A stretch of DNA of 62,367 nt. Origin: an uncultured Azospirillum sp. Lineage in GTDB: Bacteria; Pseudomonadota; Alphaproteobacteria; Azospirillales; Azospirillaceae. A model generated the notes under the pieces. That model had not been told where the DNA came from, did no database searches, and worked only from the letters and a program-made list of their open reading frames with translations. The stretch spans positions 1 through 62,367 of the forward strand of contig NZ_CAMLJP010000023.1 of NCBI RefSeq assembly GCF_946480385.1, written 5' to 3'. The position numbers and the translations under genes were made by a program. This document shows, piece by piece, positions 47,892 through 62,310 of this stretch. Numbering within the stretch: the stretch's first letter is position 1; each line of letters starts with the position of its first letter.

Positions 47892-48980
47892 TCAAGCGTG
47901 TGAAATTGCCGCGTCGCTCAACCTCGCCGCTGCCCAGTCGGCCGCCTCGCGCACGACGTCGCTGCCGTCCTCGCGCAGAGCCTCGGCCACAGGTTTCAGC
48001 GCCGGATCGCCGCTGTTGCCGATGGCGACCAGCACGTTGCGGACGAAGCGGTCGCGGCCAATGCGCTTGATGGGGGAGCCGCTGAACACCTGCCGGAATC
48101 CGGCATCGTCCAACTGCGCCAGATCGGCCAGCCGCGGTGCGGTCAACTCGGCGCGCGGAAGGAAGGCGGGTTCACTGGTCGCGCGGGCGAACTTGTTCCA
48201 GGGGCAGGCGGCGAGGCAATCGTCGCAGCCATAGATGCGGTTGCCCATCAGCGGCTTGAGGTCGTCGGGGATCGGCCCCTTGTGCTCGATGGTCAGATAG
48301 CTGATGCAGCGCCGGGCGTCGATCTGGTAGGGCGCCGGGAAGGCTGCGGTCGGGCAGGCAACCTGACAGCGGTTACAGGAGCCGCAGCGGTCGCGGGCTG
48401 GCGGGTCGGGCGGCAGTTCCAGCGTCGTGTAGATCTCGCCCAGGAACAGCCAGGAGCCATGGTCGCGCGACACCAGATTGGTGTGCTTACCCTGCCAGCC
48501 CAGCCCAGCCTGCGCCGCCAGCGGCTTTTCCATCACGGGGGCGGTGTCGACGAACACCTTCACCCCCGCCTTGGTCTGGTGGGCCAGCCACTGGGCCAGC
48601 GTCTTCAGCCGCCCCTTGATCAGGTCGTGATAGTCGCGGTTGCGGGCATAGACGGAAACGATGCCGCGGTCGGGATGCTCCGCCAGCCGGCGCGGGTCGT
48701 CGTGGGGGGCGTAGCTGGTGCCGAGCGCGATGACCGTGCGCGCCTCCTCCCACAGGAATTGCGGATGGCTGCGCTGGTCGCTGCGCTCGGCCATCCATCC
48801 CATGTCGCCGTGCCGCCCCTCGGCGACGAAGCGGGCGAGGCGTTCGCGCGCCTCCGGTCCCAATGCCGCCGGGGCGAAGCCCACCGCATCGAATCCCGCC
48901 GCCAGGGCGCGGTCGCGGATGGCGTCCCGCAGCCGCGCCGGATCGGCGGAGGACAGCGGGCCGGGCTTAGCCGCGGCCAC
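47892..48980 (-). CDS. queG: Epoxyqueuosine reductase
   Basis: A cobalamin-dependent iron-sulfur enzyme that makes the last step of queuosine synthesis in tRNA. The 362-residue protein has two 4Fe-4S motifs ([12 protein letters not shown] and [11 protein letters not shown]) and the catalytic Asp in [21 protein letters not shown], in parts. The C-terminus is HEAT-repeat-like ([27 protein letters not shown], in parts). The GTG start at 48978-48980 lies inside the queF end, a 14-nt overlap, so the two are probably coupled. Confidence 0.94.
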   Translation of the reverse strand: MAAAKPGPLSSADPARLRDAIRDRALAAGFDAVGFAPAALGPEARERLARFVAEGRHGDMGWMAERSDQRSHPQFLWEEARTVIALGTSYAPHDDPRRLAEHPDRGIVSVYARNRDYHDLIKGRLKTLAQWLAHQTKAGVKVFVDTAPVMEKPLAAQAGLGWQGKHTNLVSRDHGSWLFLGEIYTTLELPPDPPARDRCGSCNRCQVACPTAAFPAPYQIDARRCISYLTIEHKGPIPDDLKPLMGNRIYGCDDCLAACPWNKFARATSEPAFLPRAELTAPRLADLAQLDDAGFRQVFSGSPIKRIGRDRFVRNVLVAIGNSGDPALKPVAEALREDGSDVVREAADWAAARLSDAAISHA

Positions 48981-49423
48981 GGTAGTTCGGAACGTCCTGC
49001 GACGGGATCCAGACGCCCTTCGGCGGCTCGCCGGTCTGGAAGAAGACGTCGATGGGAATGCCGCCGCGCGGATACCAATAGCCGCCGATGCGCAGCCACA
49101 CCGGCGACAGCTCGTCCACCAGACGCTTGCCGATGCCGACCGTGCAGGCCTCGTGGAAGGCGCCGTGGTTGCGGAAGCTGGTCAGGAACAGCTTCAGCGA
49201 CTTCGATTCCACCAGCCAGTCGCCGGGCAAATAGTCGATGACCAGATGGGCGAAATCGGGCTGGCCGGTGATCGGGCAGAGCGAGGTGAACTCCGGCGCG
49301 GTGAAGCGCACGCAGTAGGGATCGCCGGGGTTCGGGTTCGGCACCCGCTCCAGCATCGCTTCTTCCGGCGTCTTGGGCTGGACGGTGGAGCCGCCGAGCT
49401 GGGTCAGGCCGGCATAGATGTTC

Positions 49424-49431
<8 letters not shown>
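48967..49431 (-). CDS. queF: NADPH-dependent 7-cyano-7-deazaguanine reductase
   Basis: It reduces preQ0 to preQ1, the base that Tgt inserts. The 154-residue protein is the short, single-domain type. The catalytic Cys is in [15 protein letters not shown], and the QueF motif [20 protein letters not shown] is intact. It overlaps tgt by 8 nt and queG by 14 nt, which fits a dedicated queuosine operon. No queCDE genes for preQ0 synthesis are in this window. Confidence 0.95.
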
Positions 49432-50661
<1,230 letters not shown>

Positions 50662-50665
<4 letters not shown>

Positions 50666-51690
50666 GATGGGTCCGTCCTGTGCAGCAGCGAGGCGTCGCC
50701 GTAGCTGAAGAAGCGATAGTTGGTGTCGATGGCGTGCTGATAGGCCGCCCGCATGCGGTCATAGCCGGCGAAGGCGCAGACCAGCATGAACAGCGTCGAT
50801 TTCGGCAGGTGGAAGTTGGTCCACAAGAGATCGACGATGCGGAAACGATAGCCCGGGGTGATGAAGATGTCGGTGTCGCCGCTGAAGGGGACCAACGTCC
50901 CGTCCGGCTGGCCCGCCGTCTCCAGGATGCGCAGCGCCGTGGTGCCGACTGAGACGATGCGGCCGCCGGCCTTGCGCGTCTCGTTCACCGCCGCGGCGGT
51001 CTCCGCTGAGATCTCGCCCCATTCGCTGTGCATCTTGTGGTCGGCGATATCGTCCACCTTCACCGGCAGGAAGGTGCCAGCGCCGACATGCAGCGTCACC
51101 GGAACCCGCCGCACGCCACGCGCATCAAGCGCCGCCAGCAGTTCCGGCGTGAAGTGCAGCCCGGCGGTGGGGGCGGCGACGGCGCCCTCGCGGGCGGCGA
51201 AGACGGTTTGGTAATCGGCGTTGTCGCCCTCGTCGGCCTTGCGGCGGATGTAAGGCGGCAGTGGCATCCGGCCATGCCGGTGCAGCGCCTCCATCAGCTC
51301 TGCCCCGCCGGCGGAGAAGCGCAGCCGCACCTCCATCCCGTCCTTGGCGATCACCTCGGCGCTGAAATTATTTGCGATGACGATGGTGTCGCCGGGCTTC
51401 AGCCGCTTGCCGGGCTTCGAGAAGGTCGCCCAGTCCCGCTCGCCCAGCCGCTTGTGCAGTGTGATCTCCACCGCCACCTCGCCGCGCCGGCCGTCGAGCC
51501 GGGCGGGGATGACGCGGGTGTCGTTGACGACCATCAGGTCGCCCGGCTGCAGCAGCGTCGGCAGGTCCCGCACGATGAAGTCGCGCAAGGTCGAGCCCAC
51601 CTCCAGCAGGCGGGCGGCGTCACGCGGCCGGACGGGATGCTCGGCGATCCGGTCTGGCGGCAGGTCGAAGTCGAAATCGGCGGTCTTCAT
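50662..51690 (-). CDS. queA: S-adenosylmethionine:tRNA ribosyltransferase-isomerase
   Basis: It transfers and isomerises the ribose of SAM onto preQ1-tRNA, making epoxyqueuosine. The 342-residue protein is of normal length. Family segments are [52 protein letters not shown] and [17 protein letters not shown], in short parts. It is the first gene of queA-tgt-queF-queG, all overlapping. The 94-bp gap to the kinase gene upstream leaves room for a promoter. Confidence 0.96.
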
Positions 51691-51784
51691 GGGAGGGGCA
51701 AGCTATAGACTGAACTGAGGGCAGATGGGAAGGGTTTGGGGGCAAGTCATTTATTGGATCGCAGCCTTTTTGCCCCCAATCCTC

Positions 51785-53131
51785 TCACTCCGCCTGCGGC
51801 AACCCCTGCGCCGCGAGCGCAGCACTCTGCCGTGCCGCCAGTTCGTTCACGTCGAAGTCGCGGATCAGCCCCTGGAACATCTGGTACCAGTTCAGCTCCG
51901 CCTTCAGATGCAGGAACACCGAGCCCAGCCCCACCGCGGCGCGGTCCATGAACACGAACTCGCGCGGTATCTCCACGCCGCCGACGCGGCGCAGCTCGGC
52001 ATGGACCTTGCCTGCGGTCTCGCGCCCGTAATGGCCGCCGTTGGTCTCCTCAATCTTGCGCTGGCGGTCTTCCATGATCGGGGCATAGACGAAGCGCGCC
52101 CAGATGTTCAGCACGTCGACCAGCTCGTTCGACGGGTTGACGAAGCCCCAGGTGCGGTAGGCCTCCACCGCCTGCTCGCGGTTCTCGGTGCGCAGCGCGT
52201 TGTAGAGGTCGATCACGCCCTTGACGAAGCTGGGCTTGAAGACGCGGATGCAGCCGAAATCCAGCAGGTTGATCGAGCGGTCGGGCCGGACCGTGTAGTT
52301 GCCCAGATGCGGGTCGCCGTGGATGACGCCGTAATTGTAGAAGGGCACGTACCAGGCGCGGAACATGTTCATCGCCAACTCGTCGCGTGCCTCCGGATGC
52401 TCGGCGACGAAGTCCAGGATCTTGCGGCCATGCACCCAGCCCATGGTCAGCAGCCGTTTGCTCGACAGCTCCGGCACCACGTCCGGCACATGGACACCGG
52501 GCGTGCCGGCCAGCATGGTCTGATACAGACGGGTGTGCCTGGCCTCGCGTTCGTAATCCAGTTCCTCGCGCAGGCGGGCGCCGATCTCCTTCTGGATCTG
52601 GCGGGTGGAGATGGCGCTGTCGGTGCGCTCGAAGATCGCGAAGATCAGGCCGAGCTGCCGCAGGTCGGCCTCCACCGCCGAGGCCATGTCGGGATATTGC
52701 AGCTTGCAGGCCAGCTCCCGCCCATCCAGGCCGATGGCTTTGTGGACCTGCCCCAGCGACGCGGCGGCGGCGGCCGTGTGCTCGAAGCTGCGGAACCGCG
52801 ACTGCCAGTTGGGACCAAGCTCGCTCGCCATCCGCCGCTTGACGAAGGGCCAGCCCATCGACGGCGCGTCGGCCTGAAGCTGCGCCAGCTCCTGGGTGTA
52901 TTCCTTTGGCAGGGCGTCGGGGATGGTGGACAGGATCTGCGCCACCTTCATCAGCGGGCCTTTCAGTCCGCCGAGCGCCGCCCGCAGTTCGGCCGCGTGG
53001 CGTTCCCGCTCAACGCGGATTCCCAGCACGCGCTCGCCCGCCAGCCGCGCGGCCAGCCCGCCAACGGCGGTACCGACCCGCGCATACCGCGCGACCCGCC
53101 CGCCCCATGTGTTCTCATCGTGTTCCGGCAT
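51785..53131 (-). CDS. ABC1/AarF/UbiB-family atypical kinase
   Basis: A 448-residue ABC1 (UbiB/ADCK) family protein, linked in relatives to ubiquinone synthesis. The family signature, usually KxGQ, reads KVAQILSTIPDALP. The kinase-like core has the catalytic Lys (ELACKLQYPDMA), HGDPHLGNY and LLDFGCIRVF. No C-terminal membrane helix is obvious, unlike E. coli UbiB. ATG 53129-53131 gives MPEHDENTWGGR; the longer upstream frame shows no family similarity. There are no ubi genes beside it, so its role in quinone synthesis is not shown by context. Confidence 0.85.
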   Translation of the reverse strand: MPEHDENTWGGRVARYARVGTAVGGLAARLAGERVLGIRVERERHAAELRAALGGLKGPLMKVAQILSTIPDALPKEYTQELAQLQADAPSMGWPFVKRRMASELGPNWQSRFRSFEHTAAAAASLGQVHKAIGLDGRELACKLQYPDMASAVEADLRQLGLIFAIFERTDSAISTRQIQKEIGARLREELDYEREARHTRLYQTMLAGTPGVHVPDVVPELSSKRLLTMGWVHGRKILDFVAEHPEARDELAMNMFRAWYVPFYNYGVIHGDPHLGNYTVRPDRSINLLDFGCIRVFKPSFVKGVIDLYNALRTENREQAVEAYRTWGFVNPSNELVDVLNIWARFVYAPIMEDRQRKIEETNGGHYGRETAGKVHAELRRVGGVEIPREFVFMDRAAVGLGSVFLHLKAELNWYQMFQGLIRDFDVNELAARQSAALAAQGLPQAE

Positions 53132-53409
53132 GCCCCACAAGGTGGGTTCGGCCCCTGCAAAAGGCCAGCCCTCCCCCAATTGGACAGGCGATCGAACCCC
53201 CCGGAACAACGCTGCGACGCAGCATGCGATTTTCTTGACAGCTCTGTGAAAGGGGAGCAGGCTCTGTCTTACAGTAATCGACATCGAGGTGAAGTGAGCG
53301 AGCATCGGAAACGCCTTACCGTTCAAGCAGATGGCTTGAGCGGAACAGTAGAGACCGATACCAGGGAGGGTGAGTAAGATCATGACTCCACCGGCGCTTA
53401 CGTGATATT

Positions 53410-53527
53410 GCCGAACCATTCGGCCGAAATCGCTCAGTTTTATTTCGCCTGATTGGCGACACCATTTGGGCCGTTGATGCCCGATGCGAAAGCCCTCGCC
53501 CGACTTCGGAGCGAGGGCTTTTGTTTT
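53410..53527 (+). ncRNA. Candidate structured RNA: leader/attenuator or small RNA
   Basis: Within the 541-bp gap between the kinase gene and the binding-protein gene, four hairpins follow one another: GCCGAA/TTCGGC (53410-53424), TCGCC/GGCGA (53445-53459), GGGC/GCCC (53468-53482) and a strong terminator (53490-53520). It ends 146 nt before the next gene. It could be an attenuated leader for that gene or a separate small RNA. The 5' end and promoter are not located. No protein is encoded. Confidence 0.4.
53490..53527 (+). terminator. Strong Rho-independent terminator
   Basis: AAGCCCTCGC at 53490-53499 pairs with GCGAGGGCTT at 53511-53520, extended inside by CCG/CGG around ACTT, followed by TTTTGTTTTG (run from 53519). 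It points towards the binding-protein gene, so it must end a transcript that starts before it. Confidence 0.85.
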
Positions 53528-53672
53528 GCGCGGAACCTTCAGATCAATAGGTTTCAGACGATACTGTTTGCGTATGAAATTAAATCCCGCTATCCACGGG
53601 GATGAACGGTGCGGCAGGGCGTCGCAGGCTGACGCGCACCCGCCACACAAGACCAAGGATGGGGAGGATTGC

Positions 53673-54896
53673 ATGGGTCGGTTGCTGAAGCCCTTTGCGT
53701 TGGCGACGTTGCTTGCGACCACGGCGTTGTCTGCTGTGGCGCTTTCCGCGCAGGCGCAGACCGCCCAACCGGTGCGCATCGGCGTGCTGGCGGACGAGGC
53801 CGGCTTCGCATCGGACATCGGCGGCAAGGGCGCGGTGCTCGCCACCCGGATGGCGGTGGAGGATTTCGGCGGCAGCGTGCTCGGCCGGCCGGTGGAGGTG
53901 CTGTCCGCCGACATGCAGAACAAGCCGGACGTGGCGTCCAACATCGTGCGCAGCTGGTTCGACCGTGAAGGCGTCGACATGGTGACCGACATTCCGGTCT
54001 CCTCCGTCGCGCTGGCGGTGCAGGCGGTCGCGCGCGAGAAGAAGAAGGTGCTGATGATCAGCGCCGCGACGACGACCGAGCTGACCAACGCCCAATGCTC
54101 GCCCTACAGCATCCATTGGGCCGACGACACCGCGTCGCTGGCGGTCGGCACGACCAAGGCGGTGGTGCAGTCGGGCGGCACCAGCTGGTACTTCATCACC
54201 GCCGACTTCGCCTTCGGCTCGGCGATGGAGAAGGCGGCGACCGAGGCGATCAAGCAGGCCGGCGGCACCGTGGTCGGCGGCGTGCGCCACCCGATGGGCA
54301 CCAGCGATTTCGGCTCTTACCTGCTCAGCGCCCAGGGCAGCGGCGCCAAGGTGGTGGCGCTCGCCAATGTCGGCGCGGAGACCATCGGCACCATCAAGCA
54401 GGCGGGCGAGTTCGGCCTGACCGAATCGGGCCAGCGGCTGGTCGGCTACATCGTGTTCATCACCGACATCCACTCGCTGGGTCTCGACCTCGCCAAGGGG
54501 CTGTATGTCACCAGCGGCTTCTATTGGGACAAGAACGACCAGACCCGGGCCTGGGCCAAGCGCTTCTTCGACCGTCACGGCAAGATGCCGACCAAGGAAC
54601 AGGCCAATACCTACCTCGCCACCCTGCATTGGCTGAAGGGCGTCAAGGCGGCGGGCACCACCGATGCCGAGGCGGTCACCGCCGCGATGAAGGCGATACC
54701 GACCGACTATTTCGGCACCCCCGGCAGCATCCGCAAGGACGGCCGCGTGTTGTACGACCTCGAGCTGTATCAGGTGAAGACCCCGGCGGAGAGCAAGGCG
54801 CCGTGGGACTATTACAAGCAGGTCCGCAGCATCCCGGCATCGGAGGCCTTCCTGCCGATCGAGTCCAGCACCTGTCCGTTCGTGAAGGCCAAGTGA
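53673..54896 (+). CDS. ABC transporter substrate-binding protein (branched-chain amino acid/urea type)
   Basis: A 407-residue periplasmic binding protein of the LivJ/UrtA-like group. The signal peptide (FALATLLATTALSAVALSAQA) is cleaved near residue 28, before QTAQPVRIGVLAD. Core features are SNIVRSWFDREGVDMVTDIPVSS, WYFITADFAFGSAMEKA and YVTSGFYWDKNDQTRAW, in parts. ATG 53673 follows GGGGAGG; the longer frame to 53484 runs through the terminator and is rejected. No permease or ATPase genes are near, so it is an orphan. The ligand is unknown. Confidence 0.88.
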   Translation: MGRLLKPFALATLLATTALSAVALSAQAQTAQPVRIGVLADEAGFASDIGGKGAVLATRMAVEDFGGSVLGRPVEVLSADMQNKPDVASNIVRSWFDREGVDMVTDIPVSSVALAVQAVAREKKKVLMISAATTTELTNAQCSPYSIHWADDTASLAVGTTKAVVQSGGTSWYFITADFAFGSAMEKAATEAIKQAGGTVVGGVRHPMGTSDFGSYLLSAQGSGAKVVALANVGAETIGTIKQAGEFGLTESGQRLVGYIVFITDIHSLGLDLAKGLYVTSGFYWDKNDQTRAWAKRFFDRHGKMPTKEQANTYLATLHWLKGVKAAGTTDAEAVTAAMKAIPTDYFGTPGSIRKDGRVLYDLELYQVKTPAESKAPWDYYKQVRSIPASEAFLPIESSTCPFVKAK

Positions 54897-55046
54897 GGTT
54901 TGTGGCCAAGTGAGTTTTGTGAAAGCCAAGTGATTGGCGCAGATGTGACCTGCGGGTCGCCGCCGGCGGAAACCGAGTCGAGAAGGGTTCCCGCCGGACT
55001 GCGATCCGGGTTACACTCCGCTCTTTAGTCACAGCGGGGACGGTAC

Positions 55047-56069
55047 GTGGATCTACAGGTGCAAAGCGAGCGGCAGAACGACACCGGACGGTTGCGTTCG
55101 TCGGCGCTGGTGCGCCCGGTCTTCGCCGCGCTGGACCTTGGCACCAACAATTGCCGCCTGCTGATCGCCAAATCGGCGCCGGGCGGCTTTCGCGTCATCG
55201 ACGCCTTTTCCCGCATCGTCCGCTTGGGCGAGGGGCTGAGCCGCAACGACCATCTGTCCGAACCCGCGATGGAACGCACCATCGCGGCGCTTCGCGTTTG
55301 CGGCTCCAAGATCGAACGTCGCGGCTGCACCGCCGTGCGCGCCGTCGGGACGGAGGCCTGCCGCCGCGCCGCCAACGGCGTCGCTTTCGTCGAGGCGGTG
55401 GAGCGCGAGACCGGCATCCCGCTCGAGATCATCTCCAGCCAGGAGGAAGGGCGTCTGGCGCTGGCCGGCTGCGCCGCGCTGCTGGAGCCGACCCATCCCT
55501 ATGCCATCGTCTTCGACATCGGCGGCGGCTCCACCGAGCTGATGTGGCTGCAGGTGGAGAAGGGCAGGGCGCCGCGCCTGCTCGACCAGACCTCGATCCG
55601 CTGCGGCGTCATCGGCCTGACCGAGGAATATGGCGGCCCCAACGTCACCCGTGCCAACTACACCCAGATGGTGGAGGCGGTGGCCGATGCCATCGCCCCG
55701 TTCGAGGCGCGCAACCGCATCCAGAGCCGCGTCGCCGCCGGCAAGGTGCAGATGCTCGGCACCTCCGGCACCGTGACGACACTGGCCGGAGTCCATCTGG
55801 GGCTGTGCCGTTACGACCGGCGGGCGGTGGACGGCAGCTATCTGCGGGTGGACCATGCCCGCGCGGTGATCGACCATCTGGTCGCCCAGGATTTCGACGG
55901 CCGCGCCCGCCATCCCTGCATCGGCCAGGACCGCGCCGATCTGGTGGTCGCCGGCTGCGCCGTATTGGATGCGTTGTGCGACGTCTGGCCGGTGGAGCGG
56001 CTGCGCATCGCCGACCGGGGCTTGCGCGAAGGAATTCTGGTGGACCTGATCGGGGCCGCCGGCGAATAA
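55047..56069 (+). CDS. Ppx/GppA phosphatase family protein
   Basis: A 340-residue exopolyphosphatase/guanosine pentaphosphatase-family protein. The ASKHA phosphate loops are AALDLGTNNCRLLIA near the N-terminus and VFDIGGGSTELMWL near residue 165; the catalytic Glu lies in SSQEEGRLALAG. It has only the N-terminal two domains, without the HD-like C-terminal domain of the E. coli enzymes, as is usual for the alphaproteobacterial short type next to rlmE. GTG 55047 is the start. Confidence 0.9.
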   Translation: MDLQVQSERQNDTGRLRSSALVRPVFAALDLGTNNCRLLIAKSAPGGFRVIDAFSRIVRLGEGLSRNDHLSEPAMERTIAALRVCGSKIERRGCTAVRAVGTEACRRAANGVAFVEAVERETGIPLEIISSQEEGRLALAGCAALLEPTHPYAIVFDIGGGSTELMWLQVEKGRAPRLLDQTSIRCGVIGLTEEYGGPNVTRANYTQMVEAVADAIAPFEARNRIQSRVAAGKVQMLGTSGTVTTLAGVHLGLCRYDRRAVDGSYLRVDHARAVIDHLVAQDFDGRARHPCIGQDRADLVVAGCAVLDALCDVWPVERLRIADRGLREGILVDLIGAAGE

Positions 56070-56132
56070 ACCGGTAGAAAGCGGGGGAAGGGCTGCCCGC
56101 CTGCGCCGGATGACCGAGGAACTGCAGCGATC

Positions 56133-56840
56133 ATGACCGAAAAGACTCCGTCGACGCGCCCGGGCGGGCGCCGTGCCACGGTCCGTGTGAAGACCGCCGG
56201 CAAGCGCACGGAATCCTCCAAGCGCTGGCTGGAGCGCCACCTGAACGACCCCTATGTGGCCGAGGCGACCAAGCGCGGCTATCGTTCGCGCGCGGCCTTC
56301 AAGCTGCTGCAGCTGGACGAGAAGTTCCGCCTGCTCGGCCCCGGCAAGCGCGTGGTCGATCTGGGCGCCGCCCCCGGCGGCTGGACGCAAATCGCGGTGG
56401 AGCGGGTGCAAACCGCCAAGGACGGCTGGAAGGTCGTCGGGCTGGACATCCTGCCGATGGACCCGGTCCCCGGCGCCACCACAATGCAGGCCGACTTCCT
56501 GGAGGAAGGCGCCGCCGAGGCATTGAAGGAAGCGCTGGGCGGCCCGGCCGATCTGGTGCTGAGCGACATGGCCGCCCCCACCACCGGCCACCAGCAGACC
56601 GACCATCTGCGCATCATGGGGCTGGCCGAGGCTGCTTACGATTTCGCGGAGGAGGTGCTGGCCCCCGGTGGCGCCTTCGTCGCCAAGCTGTTCCAGGGCG
56701 GGGCGGAGCGCTCGCTGCTCGACCGGCTGCGGCGCGACTTCGCCGTGGTCAAGCACGCCAAGCCGCCGGCCAGCCGCGCCGAATCGTCGGAGACCTACGT
56801 CGTCGCCACCGGGTTCCGCGGCGGCAACGTCAGCGACTGA
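56133..56840 (+). CDS. rlmE: 23S rRNA (uridine-2'-O-)-methyltransferase
   Basis: An RrmJ/FtsJ-type methyltransferase that modifies U2552 of 23S rRNA. The 235-residue protein has the SAM motif VVDLGAAPGGWTQ and catalytic residues from the K-D-K-E set (YRSRAAFKL, SDMAAPTTGH, FVAKLFQGG). A ~20-residue basic N-terminal extension precedes the core. ATG 56133 is 63 bp after the Ppx-like gene; the pairing with a short Ppx gene is common in alphaproteobacteria. Confidence 0.94.
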   Translation: MTEKTPSTRPGGRRATVRVKTAGKRTESSKRWLERHLNDPYVAEATKRGYRSRAAFKLLQLDEKFRLLGPGKRVVDLGAAPGGWTQIAVERVQTAKDGWKVVGLDILPMDPVPGATTMQADFLEEGAAEALKEALGGPADLVLSDMAAPTTGHQQTDHLRIMGLAEAAYDFAEEVLAPGGAFVAKLFQGGAERSLLDRLRRDFAVVKHAKPPASRAESSETYVVATGFRGGNVSD

Positions 56841-56914
56841 GTACGCCGTTTTTCGCACTTGCATAACAGATGCTGTGTGCGCACGGGTTCACAAGCCCAT
56901 GGTCTTGTGTATAA

Positions 56915-58426
<1,512 letters not shown>

Positions 58427-58456
58427 TGGTATTTCTGGAAGCGTCGTCGCCGGACG

Positions 58457-58993
58457 TTACCCGGCGACGACACCCCCCTCCGCCACCAGCTTCCAGGGCT
58501 GCCAGCCGCCCAGCCGCACGCCGACGGCGAGGCTGGTGAAGGGAATCCGCAGTTCGATATCCCGCGGCTGGAAGAAGGTCAGCCGTTCCGGCTCGCCCCG
58601 CTCATCGAACTCCAGCCGGGCGCCTTTCGGTTCGGGCGCGTATTCGTCGCTCATCACCTGCCAGATTTCCAGGTCGGTGCCGTGATTGGTGATCTTGTAC
58701 TGGCCGCAGCGCCAGGTCGCCGATTCGCCGACGCTGCCCTCCACCACCTTCTTGTCGCCCTCCATCCGCACGTCGCCGATCCCGGCGGCTTCGCCCTTCA
58801 TTGAAGGCCCCTGCCGCTCGGCGCGGAAGCCCAGCCGCAGCCATGCAGACCGGCTGTGCGGGATCAGCCGACGCACGGTGCGCGCGTCCTCGGCCGCGAA
58901 ATGGTCGGGGTCGTCGTAGAGGATGCGGTCCAGCGCGGCGGCGACGATCATGCGGTCGTCGATGCGCAGGTCCGGTAGGTAGGCTTTGCTCAT
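58457..58993 (-). CDS. Conserved hypothetical protein
   Basis: A 178-residue soluble protein without signal peptide. I do not recognise a family. The N-terminal third is helical (DDRMIVAAALDRILYDDPDHF) and the rest looks beta-rich (KKVVEGSVGESATWRCGQYKITNHG in parts; LTFFQPRDIELRIPFTSLAVGVRLGGW in parts). There are no catalytic motifs. It converges with guaB and is divergent from ligA, with 158 bp between the starts. Confidence 0.6.
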   Translation of the reverse strand: MSKAYLPDLRIDDRMIVAAALDRILYDDPDHFAAEDARTVRRLIPHSRSAWLRLGFRAERQGPSMKGEAAGIGDVRMEGDKKVVEGSVGESATWRCGQYKITNHGTDLEIWQVMSDEYAPEPKGARLEFDERGEPERLTFFQPRDIELRIPFTSLAVGVRLGGWQPWKLVAEGGVVAG

Positions 58994-59034
58994 CAGGCCA
59001 GCGGACTCCGAAGGGTGTGCCCGTCAGTATATAG

Positions 59035-61533
<2,499 letters not shown>

Positions 61534-61751
61534 CCTGAGACGCGGAACCCGCGTTCGCCAAAATGTCGCATCTCCGTTCGGTCGGATTGACGGACGGGGA
61601 CGGGGAGAGTGAAATCAGACAACGCTTATAGGAAAAGCGAAACCATGCCGGGCAGGCGGCTCGCCCCTCCAGCGGGGGGCGGTGCCGACGGGCGGTCAAC
61701 GCCCGCACCCGCCCACCCGGTGCCAATCAGTCGGGGGACGAAGGAAACGCC

Positions 61752-62171
61752 ATGGAGCCAATTCAGTGGTCGCGCTGGATGAGCGTGGGCAACGACGCGT
61801 TGGACGAGGATCACCGCGTCCTGATCGCCATCGTCAACAAGCTGTATGACGAGGCCAACCGGCAGGACCCCGCCCTCATCGAAGCCATCCTCAACGAACT
61901 GATCGCCTACACCCGCCATCATTTTGCGGAGGAGGAGGTGCAGATGGAGCGGCTGAACTATCCGACCTTCGCCGCGCACAAGGCCCTGCACGACCGGCTG
62001 ACCCAACAGGTCGAAAGCTATCGCGACGACTTCCGTGCCAATGGTGGCCGGATCAGCGGCGAAGAGGTGTTCCTGTTCTGCTCCGACTGGCTGGGCAAGC
62101 ACATTCTGAAGGAAGACACCCGCTTCGGCGAGTATGCCGGCAACGGTGCGGAACTGGCGGTGGCGGAGTAG
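61752..62171 (+). CDS. Bacteriohemerythrin
   Basis: A 139-residue single-domain hemerythrin that binds oxygen at a di-iron site. All seven ligands are in the expected positions: His21, His57, Glu61, His76, His80, His117 and Asp122. The N-terminal WSRWMSVGNDALDEDH is typical. It could store or sense oxygen, which suits a microaerophilic swimmer. The gene stands alone, with 218 bp upstream and a terminator downstream. Confidence 0.94.
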   Translation: MEPIQWSRWMSVGNDALDEDHRVLIAIVNKLYDEANRQDPALIEAILNELIAYTRHHFAEEEVQMERLNYPTFAAHKALHDRLTQQVESYRDDFRANGGRISGEEVFLFCSDWLGKHILKEDTRFGEYAGNGAELAVAE

Positions 62172-62274
62172 GGGAGAGCGGTGCCTCCCTCTTCCTCCTG
62201 GGGTCTTGCATAAAGAAAATTACCTAAAACACTGAAATGCCTAGGAAAACAGAAATCCACCCCGAATTGCGCAC

Positions 62275-62310
62275 AGCGTCCACCTCGAGAGGGGAGGGCG
62301 CTTTTCTTTT
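62275..62310 (+). terminator. Rho-independent terminator
   Basis: AGCGTCC at 62275-62281 pairs with GGGCGCT at 62296-62302 (seven pairs, one G-U), with an inner CCTC/GGGG pairing, and TTTTCTTTT follows. It probably ends the hemerythrin transcript, about 105 nt after its stop. Confidence 0.7.

Noticed and set aside
53484..53672. N-terminal extension of the binding protein by 63 residues
   Set aside because: It would be translated from within the terminator; a signal peptide and GGGGAGG site mark 53673 as the start.
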